Part shown: in pieces, positions 52,162 through 55,054 of the stretch | Layout: the number at the start of each line of letters is the position of its first letter | Position numbering within the stretch: position 1 is the stretch's first letter | NCBI GenBank assembly: GCA_027314025.1 | Contig: DAHVCP010000005.1 | Location: forward strand, 1-55,054 | Length of the DNA: 55,054 nucleotides | Origin: Acidobacteriota bacterium | GTDB taxonomy: Bacteria; Acidobacteriota; Terriglobia; Terriglobales; SCQP01 | Direction of reading: 5' to 3' | The notes under the pieces: model-generated | The model's database searches: none | What the model was told of the DNA's origin: nothing | What the model saw: the letters and a program-made list of their open reading frames with translations, nothing else | Program-made: the position numbers and the translations under genes

Positions 52162-54600
52162 TTAGAAGATCCGCTCTTGGGTCTTTAGATTCCCGAAGGT
52201 GCCTACGTTCGCCAGCGTGAAGTTCACCCGGTATTCATTCTCGCGGCGCAGGTTGGCCAGGGCGAAGCGCCGGTATTGGAAGCTGAATCCCGCGCAACTC
52301 CAGTTGTAGCTCGCCTGCGCCGTGGTGTATTGCAGGTGGCCCAAATGGGAGTCGTAGGCGGCGGCGAAGGCCACGCTCAAACCCGGGCGGCTGGGGTCGC
52401 CGTAGCCGACGGTGAACTGCATTTGGTTGTACTGCGTCGGCAGCACCCCGCCCAGCGGAATCAGGCCGAGCGGCGTATGAATCACGAAATCGCTGCCCGC
52501 CAGCAGGAGTTCACCAATGTGGAACGCCCCGGTGAACGCGCTGTCGTCCACCCGGCCGTGCAGGGGATCGTAATCCAGCCGCCAGTCGCCGTCAAAACCC
52601 TTGAGCGGCGAGACGCGGATCAGCGAATCAATCGGCGATTGGTGCAGCGCCTGGGAAGCAAAGGCGAACGGCGTCAGCATCGCCGTGGTCAAAAAAACGT
52701 TCTCGGTGCCCGGGGTCAAGGCGCCGCCGAAGGTGGGGTCAAAAAAGTATTTCTGCTCCAGCCGCCATGACGCCAGCTCGCGCACCTTGCCGCTGCGGCT
52801 GCGCGTATAAAACGCGTTGGTAAAGCCGTAGTCCAATTCGTTGGTGTCGGTCAGGATGTCCAAGGCATCGAACCGGATCACGTTGTCAGGGTTGGAAACA
52901 CCTGTCGTATAGCGGTATTCGATGCGCGGCTGGAAGACATGCTTTAGCTTTTCTCCCAACAGGCCGCCCGGCGTCGCGTAGACGCGCTCCAGCGACGGTG
53001 GCGTCCAGAGAATGTCAATCGTTCCCGAGTTCTGGGACAGCCCCAAGCCGGGCGCCAAGGCCAACGGCCCGGGCCCGGAAAAGCCGCCGGCGAGCCGCCG
53101 GGAATAGTCCGCCGTCTCCGCCGACAGGGACACGCTCACCATTCCCGCATCCGTCCGCAACGGCGCCGTCAGCCGCGGCGCGGCCACGAAGCGCTCCAGG
53201 ATGCCGCTCTGAAAGCCCTGTTCCGTCCGGTCCAGCAGGCCGCCATTGACGTTCCAGGACAAATACAGCGGCACCGCTCCAATCTGCGCCACGGGCCGCG
53301 CCACCGAACTCCAGTCCACGGTCGGCAAATCCGCCAACGATACCGCACCCCGGGGCCCGGTGGAAAAAAAGTTCTGGTAGCGGTGCGCCGTGATCGCCAC
53401 GTCCTGGCCATCCCATTGCCGCTCCAAAAATCCCGTCGAGACGACCTCGGAGTTGATCGCCTGGGCAAAGGTATTGGTAAACGCCAGGCGGTAGATGAAC
53501 GAGGACAGATAATTGGCATCCAGCACCGCCCGCCAGCCGTTGCTCCCGCCGCCCGATCCACTACCGCCCGCGCCGGTTCCCGGCTGGTATTCCGCGATCA
53601 CCCGGGCCTCCTGCCCGCCCTGCTTGATGCGCGCCCCGTGGGCCGCCGCCAAGCCCCGGTCCACGACCCCATCCACATGCAGGTTGAGATAGGTGTGCCG
53701 CGTCGGATAGCTGGCGGCGTTGAGCAGGTCACCCCAGCCGCGGGCGCTCAGGTATTGCCCGCCGATGGTGATGCCGGTGCTGCGGTTGGGCGCCCAAAAA
53801 AAGCTGTCCCCGAGGATGTTTCCCTTTTCGCTGCTGCGGCCCACCAGCGGCAGCAGGAACCCGCTATGCCGCCCATTGCCCTGCGTCGAGTGCGTCAGAT
53901 AGGGAAAGTAAAATACCGGCACATTCCATAGATGAAATACGGCATTGTGCAGAGTGGCTTTGGCCCCCAGTTCCACCGTCACCTGCTGCGCGGATAAGGA
54001 CCATTCCGGACGGGGCAGCGTGCAGGAAGTGATGGTCCCGTCCTCCAGGCGATACTTGCGCGGACCGAGGCGCTCCAGTTTGCGGCCGGAGAACACCAGC
54101 GGATTGCGCGATTGCAGTTGCACGTTACGCCGCCCGACATGCAAACCGCTCACGCCGTGAAAATCGTCGAACGCGCCGGTCGAGGTGCGCAGATTGTACC
54201 GGCCGCGCCGCGCCTCGATCTGCGTCCTCTCCGCCGCCAGCGTCAGCATCACGTGGCCGGTGGCGGTCGCTTCGCCGCTGCGGTTGTCATAAACGATCCG
54301 GTCGGCGCGCAAGCTGACCCCGCGATAGACGATCTGGACATCGCCGCGGGCAATGTAAATTCCGTTGTGGGCCGCCAGATGGCGGAAATAGAGGGTAGCG
54401 GTTCCCCCACCCGCGCCGGAGGGAAACAGCGGTAGGCGCCGCTGCCGGCGCGGTGGCGCCGCGCGGCGAGACTGCCCCGCGCCGGCGCCCGCCCCGGAAC
54501 CAGGGGCGGCAACGGCGGCGCAGGCTTTTTTTGCCGCGCCGGCGGCGCAAAGCGCCACGGCGGCGGCAATAATCAACAATCGGACCCGATACACCAGCAT
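52162..54600 (-). CDS. lptD: LPS-assembly outer-membrane protein LptD
   Basis: LptD is the outer-membrane component that inserts LPS into the outer leaflet. The 812-residue protein has a signal peptide (about 5-28), an OstA/LptA-like N-terminal domain (about 66-190: TLYFRHLAAHNGIYIARGDV, LRADRIVYDNRSGEATATGH) and a C-terminal beta-barrel (from about 220: VFHLWNVPVFYFPYLTHSTQ, LLPLVGRSSEKGNILGDSFF). Cysteines near SCTLPRP and WSCAGFSF could form a disulfide between domain and barrel. The ATG at 54600 gives a clean signal sequence. The gene is followed by lptF-lptG on the same strand, an Lpt grouping. Confidence 0.9.
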   Translation of the reverse strand: MLVYRVRLLIIAAAVALCAAGAAKKACAAVAAPGSGAGAGAGQSRRAAPPRRQRRLPLFPSGAGGGTATLYFRHLAAHNGIYIARGDVQIVYRGVSLRADRIVYDNRSGEATATGHVMLTLAAERTQIEARRGRYNLRTSTGAFDDFHGVSGLHVGRRNVQLQSRNPLVFSGRKLERLGPRKYRLEDGTITSCTLPRPEWSLSAQQVTVELGAKATLHNAVFHLWNVPVFYFPYLTHSTQGNGRHSGFLLPLVGRSSEKGNILGDSFFWAPNRSTGITIGGQYLSARGWGDLLNAASYPTRHTYLNLHVDGVVDRGLAAAHGARIKQGGQEARVIAEYQPGTGAGGSGSGGGSNGWRAVLDANYLSSFIYRLAFTNTFAQAINSEVVSTGFLERQWDGQDVAITAHRYQNFFSTGPRGAVSLADLPTVDWSSVARPVAQIGAVPLYLSWNVNGGLLDRTEQGFQSGILERFVAAPRLTAPLRTDAGMVSVSLSAETADYSRRLAGGFSGPGPLALAPGLGLSQNSGTIDILWTPPSLERVYATPGGLLGEKLKHVFQPRIEYRYTTGVSNPDNVIRFDALDILTDTNELDYGFTNAFYTRSRSGKVRELASWRLEQKYFFDPTFGGALTPGTENVFLTTAMLTPFAFASQALHQSPIDSLIRVSPLKGFDGDWRLDYDPLHGRVDDSAFTGAFHIGELLLAGSDFVIHTPLGLIPLGGVLPTQYNQMQFTVGYGDPSRPGLSVAFAAAYDSHLGHLQYTTAQASYNWSCAGFSFQYRRFALANLRRENEYRVNFTLANVGTFGNLKTQERIF

Positions 54601-54672
54601 GCCAAGGCGGTATTTCGCAAAGTATCACACGGCGCCACGACGGCGCGGTCTGCCGGCGCACGGGAGTCCCCA

Positions 54673-55054
54673 GTGAACCGCTGCCCGGCCTGCCGCCGCC
54701 CGGTCTCCGGCGCCGCCGCCTGCCCCTGTGGCTGGCGGCCCGCCGCGCTGCGCGCCCGGACGGAGGCCGATCCGTTGGCCTGGAAGCAGGAGGTGCGGGC
54801 CAGCATCGCCCGCCATCGCCAGCGCCGGGAGCAGCTGACCGGCGCCGCCCAGCCGCCGCAGGCTCTTAGTTCGCCCCCGTTACCCAACGTCATTCCCTTC
54901 CATGCAACTGCGGCCACGGCGCCGGCGCCTGCCGCCGGCGCTCCCAGCCTCCACCTGCGCCCCGCGCCGCCCGCCATCCCGGTAACGGCGCGGCCGTTCT
55001 CGTCCCCGCCGCAGGCCGCCGCCGCGCGGGTGTTCGCGCCGCCGGCCGCGCCCG
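54673..55054 (+). CDS. Zinc-ribbon protein, 3' truncated by window edge
   Basis: The frame from the GTG at 54673 stays open to the right edge. GGGAG lies 6 nt upstream. The first 20 residues have a zinc-ribbon pattern (NRCPACRRPVSGAACPCGW: CxxC and CxC), followed by a charged helix (WKQEVRASIARHRQRREQL) and then a long Pro/Ala-rich segment. In related genomes such an N-terminus often precedes a membrane domain such as RDD, but that part is outside the window and not shown. Divergent from lptD. Confidence 0.5.
   Translation, partial: MNRCPACRRPVSGAAACPCGWRPAALRARTEADPLAWKQEVRASIARHRQRREQLTGAAQPPQALSSPPLPNVIPFHATAATAPAPAAGAPSLHLRPAPPAIPVTARPFSSPPQAAAARVFAPPAAP

Overview
The window is about 55 kb of high-GC DNA. 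The gene set suggests a diderm bacterium of the Acidobacteriota: a very large Oar-type TonB-dependent receptor with an N-terminal carboxypeptidase-regulatory domain, an LptF-LptG fusion, an ASPIC/UnbV FG-GAP protein paired with a TPR protein, a secreted VPS10/BNR-type propeller protein and a PilZ protein. This assignment is inference from gene families; no rRNA or other phylogenetic marker is present.

Layout. (1) Positions 1-4306 are the end of an integrated element. It carries a DUF3631-type primase/helicase-like ATPase (cut by the left edge), a small protein with a cysteine cluster, a RusA-type resolvase, three very small overlapping ORFs and an excisionase-like HTH protein. The element ends at a 41-nt 5' half of tRNA-Leu(UAA), a likely attachment site. 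The ATPase gene contains a mirror-symmetric array of six octamers centred on 1705. (2) Positions 4322-11613 hold recN and, divergently, the complete Tol-Pal envelope system (tolQ, tolR, a TolA/TonB-like transducer, tolB, pal, cpoB). (3) Positions 11722-18420 hold a DUF6496-like basic protein, folD (behind an overlapping 18-codon ORF), coaE, the secreted propeller protein and ubiX. (4) Positions 18421-24831 hold a small minus-strand operon (SDR, YjbQ-like, GT9), a membrane histidine kinase, two unknown proteins and a TPR protein. (5) Positions 25069-31742 are a six-gene minus-strand glycan locus: a glycoside-hydrolase-like protein with apparently permuted barrel halves, an epimerase with a zinc-ribbon insert, one GT4 and three tandem CgeB-type glycosyltransferases, joined by short gaps or 4-nt overlaps. 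(6) Positions 31971-38764 hold korAB (2-oxoacid:ferredoxin oxidoreductase), two small proteins, a long-chain acyl-CoA synthetase and a class A beta-lactamase-fold protein without a recognisable omega-loop Glu. (7) Positions 38984-47035 hold a PilZ protein, the ASPIC/UnbV plus TPR pair and the TonB-dependent receptor with a visible promoter and inverted repeat. (8) Positions 47305-55054 hold the LPS-export operon lptD, lptF-lptG fusion, MEMO-family gene and Gfo/Idh/MocA oxidoreductase, then a divergent zinc-ribbon gene cut by the right edge.

Much of the window serves the outer membrane: Tol-Pal for envelope constriction and integrity, Lpt for LPS delivery, TonB-dependent uptake, and a glycan locus. 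The most unusual items are the symmetric octamer array, the tRNA-Leu half-site, the permuted GH barrel with its glycosyltransferase operon, and a recurrent -10-like hexamer lying only 5-10 nt before several start codons.
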